Origin: Takakia lepidozioides
Lineage: Eukaryota; Streptophyta; Takakiopsida; Takakiales; Takakiaceae
Length of the DNA: 64,000 nucleotides
Direction: 5' to 3'
NCBI GenBank assembly: GCA_030704615.1
Contig: CM060734.1
Coordinates: 56,686,042 to 56,750,041 of the forward strand
The position numbers were made by a program, and so were the translations under genes. The notes beneath the pieces were generated by a model. The model searched no databases. It was given only the letters and a program-made list of their open reading frames with translations, and was not told the origin of the DNA. Shown piece by piece: positions 34,981 through 46,188 of the stretch (position 1 is its first letter; every line of letters starts with the position of its first letter).

Positions 34981-36269
34981 TACGTCCCCAACTTCTGCAG
35001 AACAGCTCCCAAATCCCAAACCGAGAATTTTACTACCATATTCTACCCAACTTTGCAAATGAAAGCATCAACCAGACCGCTCATTATTTTCCATGGCAAC
35101 CAAAAACTGAGTGATCTGTCGTCCTCCATATATTCTGGATTACTGAGAGAAACTAAAAGTGAAGAAGACAAATCATAAAGCAACTAAAAAGACCTGAGGA
35201 AGGGGGGAAAAAGTTTTTGCAAGTGCACGGCCCCAATCCAGCTACAGGGTGGAGGGCGGGGGGGATGATAGGGAAAACTCCATAGCGAATTAACAAGTGT
35301 GAGAACTTCTGGCAAGCTGCATAGCCAGAGGGTGTCACCCCCGCACACCACTCTCCACCTCCTCCTCCTCTGGACCCGGGATTTCCCTGTACAGATGGCC
35401 TTTTTTTTTCCCAGACCGCGTGGGTGGGTCCAAAAGGACCCTTATTATTTTTTTGTTTTGCAAAGCCCTTTTCAGGGGTCGCGGGAGCAGGAGGTGGTGT
35501 TCAAGCACCCCTCCTGCCCCTTGTAGCCAAAGTCATCTTTCGTACAGGGAACGAGGGACCCCTTGTGAGGCTCTCGCGAACCTGCAAAGATGCCACCATT
35601 TCCAACTCATCCGTTGCAACGTTAAAAGATGCCAAGGTGTGCGAGGCATTCGTCAGAGCCACGTCCATGGATGCCAACACATCGGAAGCCCGCTTCAGTA
35701 GGGCATCAAACCGTGCAAACAACTCCAACGCCCCTCTCAATGCAACATCAAGCGCGTCCTTGTGAGCAACACTTGAGGCCATTTCAAAAGAGAGCAAGAG
35801 ATTAATGGGCCACCAAAGCCTCCCCTCTTTTGATATGGATGGATGGCCGGCCGGTTACTGTTGTTGTGCCTAGAACGACACATCACCAGAACAAATATGG
35901 CAAATCAATTGGAACACAAATGAACACTAAAAGTTATACGATGCATCTCAGCAATGTGCGTGATGTGGCGTGTACATGTCACCTTAGAATCACTCCATCA
36001 GTCATGATTCTGACATGCAATCAACAAGCAAATCGGATGCTTCAGCAGTTGCTGCACGCCTCTGGATATTCGTAATCTAGGATTAGCCCCACGACAGGCT
36101 TGTCCCTACAGGAAGCCACTCATTAATGGCCATAATAAGGCCTTCTGCCATTTAATGCAGTCAACCAGCCCCGCTATCGGGCCACATGTCCTCGCCATGC
36201 CCCCTTGCTCGCCATACTCCTCGCCATGCATGCGCCCCCATGCTCTATGAGCCTCCCCCCATGCCACAT
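34981..36269. other. Intergenic DNA, nothing firmly coding
   Basis: A minus-strand frame at 35501-35780 starting MASSVAHKDALDVALRG is Ala/Leu-rich with internally similar stretches (ALLKRASDVLASMDVALTNAS). It could be a remnant of a repetitive coiled-coil protein, but no family was recognised. The rest shows short frames only. Confidence 0.35.
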
Positions 36270-36772
36270 GCTCCATAGCATGTTTGTTATCCATGGATGA
36301 ATTAAGGGATGAATTTAGGATGAATGAGGTTAGGATCTCTTAGGGCGGCGGCTGGTCGAGGGTTTTGTTTGTTAGGGCTTAGTGAGTTCTTCGCAAACTA
36401 AGGAAACCTGGAATGCGCTTCCTCCAGACATATTAAGGTATACCATCATGTCAGGGAAACCTCGATCGCAATTTCCACTATACATATCTTATATCACCCA
36501 AGTGATATGCCAGGGAACATCGACCGCGGTTTCCTGGAAGCTCTTGAACGCCCTGCACCACCAAATCAAGTTTAGTGATCCACAAGCTCACCTCACTAAT
36601 CTAATCTACTCATAATCGCGTCCACTAATCCACTCACTAATCCATAGAACGAGAGCGAAGAAATGTTAAAACAGTCGTGACCCTAACGAGCCTAAACCCA
36701 CCTCTAACCTCATCCCTAACCTAGACTCATCCCACTAAAATCATCTATGGATAACAAACATGACCATGGAGC
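36270..36772. mobile_element. Foldback element with inverted arms of about 80-95 bp
   Basis: The left arm (36270-36346) reads gctccatagcatgtttgtta and onward. The right arm (36678-36772) is its imperfect reverse complement (gctccatggtcatgtttgtt when complemented). Shared words include ttatccat(g/a)gatga, ttaggatga/ttagggatga, gaggttag and ttaggg. There is no transposase ORF, and target duplications were not resolved. It lies about 60 bp upstream of the first TTLL12-like exon. Confidence 0.65.
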
Positions 36773-37490
36773 AAGCGGGAGTCAGCTGAGTTTGCTTTGG
36801 AATATCTAAATGGCAGATTCTTTCTGCAGCTATTCGTCGCTATGGCCTATCCAGGACCTAGAAAAAGGGGACGAATGCATGCGTGATTATTTGTTCGGAG
36901 TTGGGAGAAGAGAAGCAGCGCTCCTCACGCCTGTCTGTTTCGTTCCAGACTCCATGCGGTTTTTTCAAACAGGTGAAGCTTTTCTTGCTTTCAAGTGCCA
37001 TTTTAAAGAGACGGATAGACTCCTTAAGTGGCTAGTGTCCCTTGAACAATCGAATCTCTCCGTGTACACAATTCATTCAATGTCGACCAGGGTATAGCAA
37101 TTTGCAGCTCAATATCTTGCTGTTTGAACCCAATTGCAGCTATGATATGATGCAGGATACATTGACATTCTTACTCTCATTCATACTCAAGCAGCACCAA
37201 GGCTGTAAGTGGAGATATTGAGCTGGCAAGGGCGCTTTATTCCTACTTGGACTTTCTTTCTCTAAATATTAATCTTCATGATCGCAGGAATAGCAAATGC
37301 ATCGCAATCAACTGATGACAGCCACAGTGATGAACACTCTTGCAAGTGGTGCTCCTACACAGAGTGCTTGGTCAAGTGATGGAAGGCCTCTTTCGGTGTA
37401 TTGTGATATCCCAGCAGTTACCGAGTTTCTTATTAGTCGGCCTGAGTTCATGTTCGGTGAGATGTAATCTCCTTACTGGCCTTCATGATT

Positions 37491-37543
37491 CTGTTTGTAT
37501 GCATGCTCCTTATTATTGCTTGTCTTTATGTTTTCTGAGTGTC
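37491..37543 (+). repeat. Direct repeat flanking the foldback element, left copy
   Basis: About 53 bp, from ctgtttgtatgcatgctcct to ctgagtgtc, repeated in the same orientation at 38646-38700 just outside the right end of the foldback element. It is too long to be a target-site duplication. Confidence 0.8.
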
Positions 37544-37549
37544 TGGCTA

Positions 37550-38628
37550 GGGAATTCCAAAAAGGCCTTGATGTGAAATGCATCGCAATTCACTTGATCA
37601 CCCCCTAAAAGTGCGCAACTCAATTGAATTGCAAGGGCAATTCAATTGAACTAACCCTAATTTGCAATTCAATTGAATTGTAATCTATAATTTTTAACTT
37701 ATTTCTGTATATTATATATATATAATTATACATATATACATACACAGGTATAAGCTAAAAATACATGTTGCCCGTCTATTCTTGCTGTCCGTCTGTCAAT
37801 CCTTTGCCCGTGGTAAGGCTTGAGCCCAAGATAAGCCTAAGGGAGAGCAAGAGAGGGAGAGAGAGAGAGAGGAAGTCACGGAGCGCTTGTAAAAGCGGGA
37901 TTGTCTCTCTTTGTGGATGTTGGTGCCAATATATGGCTATGTACATATTTCAAACATGATACCAATGTAAGAGTATCAACGTGTAAGAGTTTGATATATT
38001 AAACTTATATAGAACACACATCCCAACTTCAACATGATACCTTTGTAAGGGTATCGAAATTTTTGATAATTCTCAAGATGAACATATTTTTTGTTTTCTT
38101 GTCCTGGCCAGATACTAGTGTTAGGGGACTACATGGTGATGCAGGGAAGCCTTTCATCAATTGTCAGGTTTGATTTTGTCTAATTTTTTCGGAGCCATCC
38201 ATGTTTCTTTTGCCAGTGAATCACAGGAAGCTGCTGATCTGTCTCCGTCTCTGGCTCTCCCTTTCTCACTGAGGCTGAGGGTGGCTTCACAACTCCACAA
38301 TTTCCTCAAGGGCACAAGAAAGAGGGCCAGCAAGAATAGACGGGCAACATGTATTTTTAGCTTATACTCTCATATGTGTATAAATATAATTTGAATATAT
38401 ACATGTACATATATATTATATATTATATACAAAAAAATATAGATTACAATTGAATTGAACTAACCCTAATTCGCAATTCAATTGAATCGTGTGCCGACAA
38501 TTCAATTGAATTGCAAATTAGGGTTAGTTCAATTGAATTGCCCTTGCAATTCAATTGAATTGCGCACTTTTAGGGGGTGATCAAGTGAAATGCGATGCAT
38601 TTCACATCAAGGCCTTTTTTGAATTCCC
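37550..38628. mobile_element. Foldback/TIR element (about 1.08 kb) with long inverted arms
   Basis: It starts GGGAATTCCAAAAAGGCCTT (37550) and ends with the near-exact complement ...GAATTCCC (38628), with TA on each outer side (37548-37549 and 38629-38630). The arms run about 37550-37788 and 38328-38628. They include repeated palindromes CAATTCAATTGAATTG, an (AT)n stretch, and a perfect inner match 'gctaaaaatacatgttgccc'. The centre holds (ga)n-rich DNA and no transposase. The TA flank is compatible with Tc1/mariner-type or TA-targeting insertion. Confidence 0.8.
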
Positions 38629-38645
38629 TATCTTCCTTCACGGTG

Positions 38646-38700
38646 CTGTTTGTCCGCATGCTCCTCATTATTGCTTCAGTCTTTATGTTTTCTGAGTGTC
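38646..38700 (+). repeat. Direct repeat flanking the foldback element, right copy
   Basis: Copy of 37491-37543 with a few substitutions and a 2-bp insertion (tgcttcagtctttatg versus tgcttgtctttatg). Confidence 0.8.
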
Positions 38701-38965
38701 GTAGGCTTGCTGTCAGGTTGAGAGATTAGGAAAAGTGCTGTATTTGTGGAGGGAGCGGAAAGGATGTGAATGAACTCTCTATTTCTTATTGAAGGAGTTC
38801 TTGTGGGCTGGTACAATCAGTTGAGGACCCAAGGAAAGCCGATATCATATGGACACACATGCAAATAGACGATGAGTTGCAGAAAGCATGGGGGCTACAC
38901 TCGCACCAGTATGTCAATCAGTTCCCAGTAGAGGCGTGCCTTGTGATGAAGCACCACTTAGCCTG

Positions 38966-41900
38966 CCCTGTCTGAAGGGGGAAATGGCCTTGCGGCACTT
39001 ATTGCATTGCACAACAATGTTAGAAATTTGCCACATGAAGATACTAAAGTCGAAGTATAATGGGAAGTTTGCAATAATTGTGTTAACTAAGGGTATGGCA
39101 GGATAGGCTGATGTGGGGTGTCACCCTGGGACTTTTCCCAGTTCATAGATTATCCAACATGGAGGTTTTACCTATATTTAAAATGATATACCTGTCCCAT
39201 TGTATGTATTCAGATGCAAAAGAACATTTCCACAGCCTTATTTGAGATATGTGAACCCCCAACAAAAACACCTGGAGCATTACAGAGTGTAGTGCCTTAC
39301 ATCATTTGTAGCCCCACACTGTGTTGCAGAAAGTATTGTCAGCTACAGTGTCAGGATCTAACATTGTGCAGCCGAGGTACTGGTACTCACTATTTATTGT
39401 GTTTGTAGTTGCATCACATGAGCAGCATGGAAGGAATGGCTGTTGCTGGATGGACCTGTATTCAGGCAGGTTCCCAACAATTTCCCACCAAGTCAAATGT
39501 GACAAGCTCGCTAGCTAGTTTCTTAAGGCTCAAGAAATGACAGTAACAAGGTTGTAGAGCTTTTACTCCTCAGGTGAATCAGGCCTAGTAAGCTTTTCTC
39601 CGATGTGCTCAAGGTCTAGGAAGCTCTGGACCGAAACTTCTCCGCAACAACTTTGATTGTAACAACATTTGGCAAGGACCCAAGAGCTCGAGTTATGAAA
39701 TGAACGGATGGTGCTTTGCACTCTGGCTACTCCTTGGTTTACAAGAGTACTCGTTGGAAATCTGACTTGTGAAACTTGTAGTTGGAAGCAGACATAAGAA
39801 TTAACATACTTTTTGGATGGGCTGCAGAGGTCAAAATGGAAAAATCGTTGATGTGTCAAGATTCACCCATTGAGCCTGAAGGTTGGATCCCTCTGCAAGC
39901 ACCTGATGACACGTTGATTGTTGTAAAGAAGAGTGGATGTGGGATTGAGGGGAATCTCAAACTGGGTCACGAGCTGGGAAGAAGTTGGGAGAGAAGGAGA
40001 AAGAGCTTGAAGAGAATGAGAGGTTTTTGTCCCCCTACTGATGTTTAAGAGACACATGCCATATGACTAACATTCTTTCTGCATGATGCCCTTGATGAGA
40101 GAAGCCAGACAATTCGGCCGAAGAAATTGTTTGTGCAAAGTACTTAAGGATGCAGCATGAGGAGATATGAAAGAGTTGATTGGGATTGCCCCTTTGGAGA
40201 TAGGCATTTTGGCGGAGGCAGACGGTGCAACATTGCTTATGAATAGCTTGCTGTAGTACTATCCTCATATGCGACCGGGATGCACCCCAAACGACTTTGT
40301 CCATACACTCTCAAATGCGTTTTGTCGAGACAAGTTTTGGAAGTACACACTGCTCCACAGTTTTGGAAGCCCTCCAAGCTCAAAGGCAAGAGTGATACAA
40401 GCAAAGACAATACATAAGATTTGGTCCGTGTTTTAGATACCTCATTGACCCATCCTATAGACCAGATGAGGAGTGATTTGAAATTTATGAGATCTCAGAC
40501 GAAAACGGTAAAATATGCACAGTGATGAATGACAATGTTTAGCATGCATCTTGGTATCGTCCATCCGCAGTCTTCTCCTTCACCAGCGGTTTGCCACAGG
40601 GGTGGAGATGAGAGAAGACACGTCTCTTGCCCTTCGCCCTCTTCGCATCAAGGGACACACCTGCTGCAGGAAGCTCTCTAACCATTCTGGGCTTACCTGC
40701 CTGTCAAACTCTAGGCCTGGCAGGCATTCTCTCTCATTTGAGCAGCGGGAAGCGGAACTGCTTGACTCGTTTCTGTGCAAAAATCTCTGGCCTGCTGGTG
40801 AGCAAGATTCCCATCTCATGTGTCTTGTCCAACTGAATATTGATTCCACCTAGAGAGTAAGTTTTTACAATGTTCGACTGGATTGGTGGGGATTTACTCA
40901 ATTTGTATGTAGGTGGTAGTCTGCTCATATGAATCTGGTTCATGGTCAAGCAAACTGCTCTAAGATCCAATATCATGTGTTGTGATTGGTCGTATATTTT
41001 TTTTATAGCCACAGACCACATGGCTGCATGAGGTTGTGCTTCTGGATTTTCGTCTGGGTGTAATTTGGTTGACAGAGCTCTGCCTCTTTGATGATTATCA
41101 ACCCTTCCCAAATAAACTTGATGGAATTTCTCTTGAATGTCAATTACAACATTGTGTAACAACAAAAAGGGCCTTTGATTGCTGCAAGTAAGGTTGATGT
41201 CCCCTTGAGAAATACCTGGAGCTGTAAATAGGCCATTTTGGTGTGAGGGATAGTCCACAGTCCAGCTATAGGGAAACCGCCAGCCTTGGTAAAATTCCCC
41301 TTGCAGACCTGTGATGGTTCTGCAGCAAATTGACCCTGAAAATTCATACTGGCTGTTGATTCAATCATAGATCTTGCTACTGTGAGACGTCTTATAAGCT
41401 CAAGCCTGCCAAAAGATGCTAGAATTCACCAACATACAAATCCTGAGGCAACGTACATTTTGCTACCCCGGTTTCTATGTAAATTTTTCCTATACAGATC
41501 CTCGTTGTATGGGTGCCATTACATGTCCGCATGTGAACGTGAGAGCCAAAGCATTCATAGAAGCATTATCAGTCACTTTCATACTAATGTAAGGAGTCTT
41601 TAGGGCGAACCTCTCATTGAAGTGATTGTCTTTGATGACTCATTGCAGGGAAGAAACATTCTCAAAATAAACAAAACACCGAACAAGCTGCAGCCTGCAT
41701 AAAATGTCTTGCCCAATGGATTGCCCATCACATTCCATAGATAAAGAAGACATCTTAAGTGAAGTGAAGAAAGACCAAGACACCACGGAGAAAAAGGCAT
41801 CCTGTCCCTACGCTTTGCCCCCTTACACATGCAAAGACCCGACTGAATGCCGAAAGCAAGAGACTCAAGATGACACAAGTTCCGGAGGAAAACGTGAAGA

Positions 41901-42846
41901 GAAAGAAGGCTGTGAAGAGACCCAAACAATTTCTGTGCTTCTGAAGAAATCAAGATCCCCAAGAGGGCTACCAAAAACCCCAAGAATGTCTGTAAATGAT
42001 TCATCAAATCCCTCGACTCCTAGTAAGCCACACATATCCATGTATATCACATCCCTTGAATAGTAGCAACATGGAAGTCCGTCTTTAACACCTAGTGTGA
42101 TGTCAATGTCAGTCATTAAGGCAACACCCAACTCTTGCACCAATTGATGTGATTGACTTGTGCAAGCACAAGGGAATTGCTGGCCTGAGTTTCCGGAATC
42201 TGATTTCATGACTGGCCTCCACAAGAATCCTGTGGGATTATGTCCTCGAGGTTTTTGCTTTCAAGGATATGGGTTGAATTCACAGGGCTCGGTCAATGAG
42301 TATACATATTTCCTCAATCCATTCCCTCGACAGCCTCCAGTTCTTACTTATATGCAGTTACTGTTAGAGGTTGTTCCAAATCAGGCACAGTTCACAGTGC
42401 CTAACTGTTCTCACATAGAGATGACTGCTTGGATTGCCTGGAATTTGCATGAAAAAGTCTTGATGTTAAGTTCATTTACTCATTGCCAAATGAAAGAGCT
42501 AGGCATCAATTGAAGGGACATGGTCCCATTGACCTTGATCGTTGTTTTCGCCACTGCATACGAGTCTCCCGTACTAAGCCATAGGAGAGATCACCATTCA
42601 TCATAACAGTAAATAGGTAAGTCCATGACTGGTAGACCAGCATTGTTGGAAATCTGGAAATACACCAACAGGCCTCAGGTTCACCTTCCACACACTACTA
42701 GCTGATGCAATGGGAGTTCAAAAAGTATTTGGTTATGGATGGTTGTTGGGACAGCGGCAGAGTTCATGAAGAGCACCCAGTCTGCAACTAGGCAAAAACA
42801 AAAATTGTGAAGTTTCCTTCTCCCCCCCCTCCCTCATCTGTTTCAG
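38966..42846. other. Region with orphan open frames, no recognised gene
   Basis: The largest frame is on the minus strand, about 41258-40734 (174 codons, no ATG at its 5' end). It begins VDYPSHQNGLFTAPGISQGD and contains HNVVIDIQEKFHQVYLGRVD. A neighbouring frame upstream on the same strand (about 41368-41260) seems to continue it with a frame change. On the plus strand, 41700-42060 and 42160-42513 are open but compositionally ordinary. I could not place any of these in a family; decayed retroelement sequence is one possibility. Confidence 0.3.
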
Positions 42847-44866
42847 ATGGCAGTCTCGAGGGCTAGAACCAATTTCATAAGCTCTATTTCCTTTCTCATC
42901 ATCCATAGACTGGCCACAAAGGGCTGCCTCCAAGCAAGTCAAGTCAGTACAGTTTCCTCTTTGTGTGACACTTTCACTGTTAACGTTCTACTAAAGGAAT
43001 TTCAATGTGCAGAAAGTAAGAAGCTCCCAGCCATTCCACAGGGTGATAATCTGAAGGCTGTGTTGTTTGACATTGACGGGACTATTGCTGACTCCGACCC
43101 CATCCATTTCCAAGCATTTCAAGAAATTCTTGTTGAGGTTTGCTTTACCCACTTTTGAAATAGCAAATTGATAAGAACTGTGTTATGTAATATGTCACGG
43201 ACCCTACCTGCATACAAGGTATTTCTTTATTAGCTGTTGTCGTCTTCTACTTATAGCCCTCTAGTCTTCGAGTCTTTTAGCCCTCAAATTTGTTTGTACC
43301 AAGAGGGCCAGATTTCAAGCACAAGATTACCTATGATTCACTGTGGATCAATAGCTACAAGAAAGACCTTGAGTCCGGGCATGGTAACTGAAATTCAAAG
43401 TATTCTCATAGCCCTGTGAGCAATACACATTAGGGCAAGCGCTGAGAAGAAAGAAAGAAAGGAACTTAATCACTTCCATGGAAAGCCCAAAAGAGAGGGC
43501 AGAGAGATAGACTATATTTGCCAGGACGTACCCCTAATGCCATAGATCAATCACTCATAGTTTGAAACACAGTAGGAATTGGAAGGAAAAATTAGAAGTA
43601 AAAGGAGAAGATGAGGGGTTGAGAGAGAGAAAGAGGAGAGTGAAATTTAGAAAATCCACTGTAAATGTACATTAGGCATCGCCATTGCGCTTTTTGGTTC
43701 ATTTAGTCATACCTACTGCCTGCTTTTGTTTACCCTCGAAAGTGGGATTATGATAGGATGGATACAGAGGTGTGAATGCAGGCAGGGTATAATAATGGGG
43801 TGCCTATTACCCATGACTTTTTCGTGCGCCAAATGAGTGGCAAACTCAACTATGTTATTGCTGGGGAGCTTATGCCTGAGATGGAAGAGGATAAGCGCAT
43901 ACAGTTCATGGATAAAAAGGAGGCTCGATTCCGCAGGTGCTTTCTTCCATCTAAAAAACCTGTTGATGGAAAGTATACTGACTAGATATCAATAACTGCA
44001 GTGAGACAAGAACCCTCTTCATGAATGTCATCTCTACCTGAAGCTCTCTTCCATGGATGATCATGCATGTGATGAGAATATTGATTTGACCCAAGGGATT
44101 GATGGCTACCAGCTTGGCAGCAACAGACGTAAAGCCCATTTCTGGATTTCACCAATTTGTTGAGTGGGTGAAGAAGCGGGGCTTGAGACGTGCTGCAGTG
44201 ACCAATACCCCCCGTGAAAATGCGGAGCTAATTCTGAAGACCCTTGGCGTAGCTGATTTTTTTGAGATTCTAGTGGTGGGGAACGAGTGTGAACGTCCCA
44301 AACCCTTCCCTGATCCATATTTGCAGGCTATCAAGCACCTTGGCATCGAGCCCAACGAAGCTTTTGTCCTAGAGGTGAGTTTGCTTGGAATGTGACTACC
44401 TGAATTCATATGTTGCCAAGATTTACACGGTGCTACCATGCGGAGCCCCATCGCATAAAAATTCGTATCTGAGAGATAAAACATGATGATGATAATGTAA
44501 GCTCACGAGCATGTATTTTTTGGGGAGAAAGAGTAAGAGTAGAAGGAAGGACTTCAAATCAGGGCTTCTCTGTACTTGAAAAGCTAAATCACAGGAAAAC
44601 TACTCACAACGGGGCAATTCCTGCAGGACTCACCTTCAGGAGTTAAAGCAGGCGTGGCCGCAGGGTCAGCAGCTGTGGGTATGTTAACAGGGCATCCTGG
44701 GCCACTTCTGGTATCCTCCGTTTTGATCGACGACTACAACGACCCTGCTTTGTGGGATGCCTTGGGATATCCTTCCGATAAGCCCTCTCCACCAGCTCGC
44801 CCTCCAGCTCTGGACAACCCTCCAACTCCTGAAAACACCACTCCCTTGGTACAAGTAGTTGCGTGA
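42847..44866 (+). CDS. SGPP: HAD-superfamily sugar-phosphate phosphatase (SGPP-like)
   Basis: It hydrolyses small phosphate esters; the Arabidopsis homologue SGPP acts on several sugar phosphates. Exons are 42847-43137, 43782-43936, 44113-44374 and 44627-44866. GT/AG borders and phases close exactly, giving 315 aa. HAD motif I is DIDGT (Asp75, Asp77) followed by IADSDPIHFQAFQE. The cap domain has NGVPITHDFFVRQMSGK. Motif II Thr lies in AAVTNTPRENAEL, the motif III Lys in ERPKPFPDPYL, and motif IV spans the exon 3/4 border as LE|DSPSGVKAGVAAG. Two features are unusual. An N-terminal extension of about 68 residues may be a transit peptide; its ATG lies directly after a strong acceptor-like ctcatctgtttcag, suggesting a 5' UTR intron. 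A Pro-rich C-terminal tail (SPPARPPALDNPPTP) lies beyond the usual end. Confidence 0.9.
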
Positions 44867-45059
44867 GGCTCCCATGCTCCCCATCTCTGTATCATCACTC
44901 CATAGCCCACATCAACCTTTGCTTACATCTCTCATCTATGTCTGTGATGGTCAACACTAAAGTTACATTTAACTAACTCTCTTGCTATCCTTCCTACTCA
45001 AACCATATACTTATCAAACCTATCTTGACCTATCTATTATTATTCTTATTCTTGTTATT
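44867..45059. other. 3' region of the SGPP gene
   Basis: Probable 3' UTR and spacer, AT-rich, with no coding content. Confidence 0.4.
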
Positions 45060-45240
45060 GAAAGTGAAATACCAGGGAGTGACAGCTCACAAATCAGGCC
45101 CCTTAATGAGAGGAGAAAATAACTCTTTCAAAGTATCCTTCGCCGCGAGGCACCCACCCAAGATTAGACTATGCCTCACAAGGTAACACGAAGGACTCAC
45201 CTGGGTGGCATCGGTGCTCTATCCAACTGAGCTACCAACG
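45060..45240 (-). repeat. tRNA-derived SINE
   Basis: On the minus strand it has an A-box-like tagctcagttggatagagca head near 45215-45236, and a 3' end caggg/tttcactttc near 45063. The body motif 'gacagctcacaaatcaggcc' lies at about 45078-45098. It is 5' to, and nearly abuts, the L1 relic. Confidence 0.75.
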
Positions 45241-45284
45241 AATTTGCTTAAAACTTTTTTTTCCAAAGGAAACCCTAGCCACAG

Positions 45285-46140
45285 CCATTGGGCCTTGAGG
45301 TGGGAAATTAACCCTCCTTCGGAATCATAGAAGCAATTTGCTCTCAAAACATAACAAACAATTGCTCTCTTGCTTCTAGACTTTGAGAAAGCCTGTGACA
45401 GAGTTGAAAGGTCCTTTCTGATACCAAAGTAGGCCTTCTTCCTGGCTTTTGCAAATGTGTTCAAATCCTTCTCTGCAATTCTACAAACAAGGTCATAGTC
45501 ATTGGCCATCTTTCCGTAGTTTTCTCTTCACGATCGCTCAGATAGGGTTGCTCCTTGGCCCATTATTACTCATTGTTGCGGATTCCCTTGGCTACATGCT
45601 ACACACCATCCCCCATATCCATGGCCTTTAGGTCACCAACTATATTACCCAACAAAACACAACCAAAGAGTCCATGTTTCTGTACGATACTATCCTAACA
45701 TTGCAAGCCTCACAACTAGAAAACCTAGACAGAGTTGTTACAACCCTAAATAGCTTATGTTGTCCCTTCGACTTCAAAGTCAACTGGGGGGGAGACCTAT
45801 GCCATTCTGACAAGGGACCACAATAAATCAACTCTGGGTTTAAACCCCATCAGGGCTTAAGATGGCTGAAACCAGGTCAACAACAACACTTTTAGGTTAC
45901 ACCAAAGTTTTACTCCAACCTTTGCTAAACTCAAAAACAAGTTAGCATTTTGAGGTTTCAAACATCTATCTATCATAGATAAAACTTTGGCAGCCAATTA
46001 CATCATCTCCGCTAGCATTTGGTACTTCGCTTCCTCATGGAGACCAAACTCAGTCCAGATCCAATCCAAGGGTTTTAAACATAAGTCAAAAGGCTCACCA
46101 TTTTGACTACTACATGGGAAGCATGGGGCTGTCAAGTTAT
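45285..46140 (+). pseudogene. L1-type LINE reverse transcriptase relic
   Basis: Translation across several frames gives the order expected for a plant L1 reverse transcriptase. IIEAICSQNITNN comes first, then (after a frameshift) LLLLDFEKACDRVERSFL, then GPLLLIVADSLGYMLH. Next are LTLQASQLENLDRVVTTLN with FKVNW (the region around the usual FADD box, here lost), and finally LAANYIISASIWYFASSW. Stops and frameshifts throughout show that it is dead. The 5' half with the endonuclease, and the 3' end, are missing. Confidence 0.75.
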
Positions 46141-46188
46141 TTCACCACTAGTGTGAAATTAGCTAGGAAATAGCTAGCTTTTACATAT

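Larger units (their letters stand above)
36830..38965 (+). pseudogene. Partial TTLL12-like (tubulin-tyrosine-ligase family) exons
   Basis: Three exon-like blocks match the animal/plant TTLL12 family (SET-like N-terminal domain plus TTL-like domain). 36830-about 36974 has acceptor tttctgcag and reads YSSLWPIQDLEKGDECMRDY. About 37363-37456 reads DGRPLSVYCDIPAVTEFLIS, donor G|GTGAGA. About 38821-38955 has acceptor acaatcag and reads VEDPRKADIIWTHMQIDDEL then QYVNQFPVEACLVMKHHLA. The last two join in phase (1/2). After HHLA the frame meets a stop with no donor, and I could not find the catalytic TTL part or the N-terminal exons anywhere up to 42.8 kb. This is therefore a fragment or pseudogene, or else a gene with very distant exons. 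A foldback element sits in the intron between the second and third blocks. Confidence 0.6.

Noticed and set aside
35501-35797. Minus-strand Ala/Leu-rich ORF as a gene
   Set aside because: Internal similarity and good helix propensity, but no family match, neighbouring exons or promoter; listed only in the intergenic note.
37550-38628. CRISPR-like or satellite array because of the repeated CAATTCAATTGAATTG palindromes
   Set aside because: The repeats are arms of one inverted foldback element in a plant genome, with no regular spacers.
43937-43985. Reading SGPP exon 2 through to the stop at 43983-43985 (RCFLPSKKPVDGKYTD)
   Set aside because: The text mimics the family's KPxDG segment, but splicing at 43936 to 44113 restores the exact family spacing (VKPISGFHQFVEWV) and phase, whereas read-through truncates the enzyme.
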